NCBI GenBank assembly: GCA_023301405.1
Contig: JALZUX010000142.1
Location: 1-7,317 of the forward strand
From: Granulosicoccaceae bacterium
GTDB taxonomy: Bacteria > Pseudomonadota > Gammaproteobacteria > Granulosicoccales > Granulosicoccaceae
Length of the DNA stretch: 7,317 nucleotides
Reading direction: 5' to 3'
Below, piece after piece: positions 7,097-7,317 of the stretch. The translations under genes were made by a program, and so were the position numbers. The notes below the pieces were generated by a model that searched no databases, was not told the origin of the DNA, and worked only from the letters and a program-made list of their open reading frames with translations. Every line of letters begins with the position of its first letter. The stretch's first letter is position 1.

Positions 7097-7317
7097 ATGA
7101 AAATTATGATCAGCGTCGGCGAAGCGTCGGGCGATATGCACGCAGCCAATGCGCTGCAGCAATTAATAGATGTCAGCCAAGACACCATTGAAGCATTCGG
7201 CATGGGCGGGAAACGGCTTGCTGCGTGCGGTATGGAGCTAACAGTTGACAACCAACATCATGCCGTAATGGGTTTGGTTGAGGTGCTACACAAATACCCA
7301 CAACTGCGCTCTAATCT
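7097..7317 (+). CDS. lpxB: Lipid-A-disaccharide synthase LpxB, N-terminal part (cut by window edge)
   Basis: LpxB is a peripheral inner-membrane glycosyltransferase (family GT19) that joins UDP-2,3-diacylglucosamine and lipid X to form the lipid A disaccharide. The first 73 codons are present. They show the family hallmark GEASGD (8-13), FGMGG (34-38, the counterpart of FVGVAG in E. coli) and AVMGLVEVL (56-64), almost identical to AVMGIVEVL of E. coli. The ATG at 7097 is the only start in this frame after the stop at 7070-7072, apart from a second ATG three codons in; no clear ribosome binding site precedes either. In most gammaproteobacteria lpxB follows lpxA and fabZ. Here its upstream neighbour is the unrelated protease gene, so it is either relocated or an additional copy. 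Confidence 0.93.
   Translation, partial: MKIMISVGEASGDMHAANALQQLIDVSQDTIEAFGMGGKRLAACGMELTVDNQHHAVMGLVEVLHKYPQLRSN

Noticed and set aside
6931..7251. Minus-strand frame opposite the astacin 3' end and lpxB
   Set aside because: It overlaps two genes with clear family motifs on the plus strand and has no recognisable motifs itself; it is a shadow.

Overview
The window reads as chromosomal DNA of a non-enteric gammaproteobacterium. ZipA is essentially restricted to Gammaproteobacteria. The condensin is a true SMC, not the MukB of enterics. A lipid A gene (lpxB) shows a Gram-negative envelope, and the secreted protease ends in what looks like a GlyGly-CTERM sorting tail, a signal known from marine and type II-secreting gammaproteobacteria. 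The smc-zipA-ligA gene order is the one I know from Pseudomonas and relatives. Genus cannot be fixed from this stretch.

Layout. On the minus strand, reading right to left, lie smc (4956-1456), zipA (1345-410) and the 5' part of ligA (289-1, running off the left edge). This is a housekeeping block: chromosome organisation, tethering of FtsZ to the membrane, and sealing of DNA nicks. The gaps of 110 and 120 bp hold ribosome binding sites but no convincing terminator, which fits co-transcription. A 618-bp gene-free region (4957-5574) separates smc from a divergent plus-strand gene, 5575-7002, for a secreted astacin-family zinc metalloprotease. That protein has a signal peptide, a propeptide with an aspartate-switch-like motif, a catalytic domain, a DUF11-like beta domain and a GlyGly-CTERM-like tail. 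After 94 bp the 5' part of lpxB begins on the plus strand (7097) and runs off the right edge.

The most unusual structure is in the divergent intergenic region. A roughly 50-bp imperfect direct repeat with a 15-bp identical core occurs once about 80 bp upstream of smc and again directly in front of the astacin start codon, where it carries that gene's ribosome binding site. A separate inverted repeat overlaps the likely promoter region of the protease. The protease and its long leader thus look like an accessory unit sitting between conserved genes, and the duplicated leader may be a scar of its arrival or a shared regulatory element. No RNA gene, insertion sequence, CRISPR array or origin was recognised.
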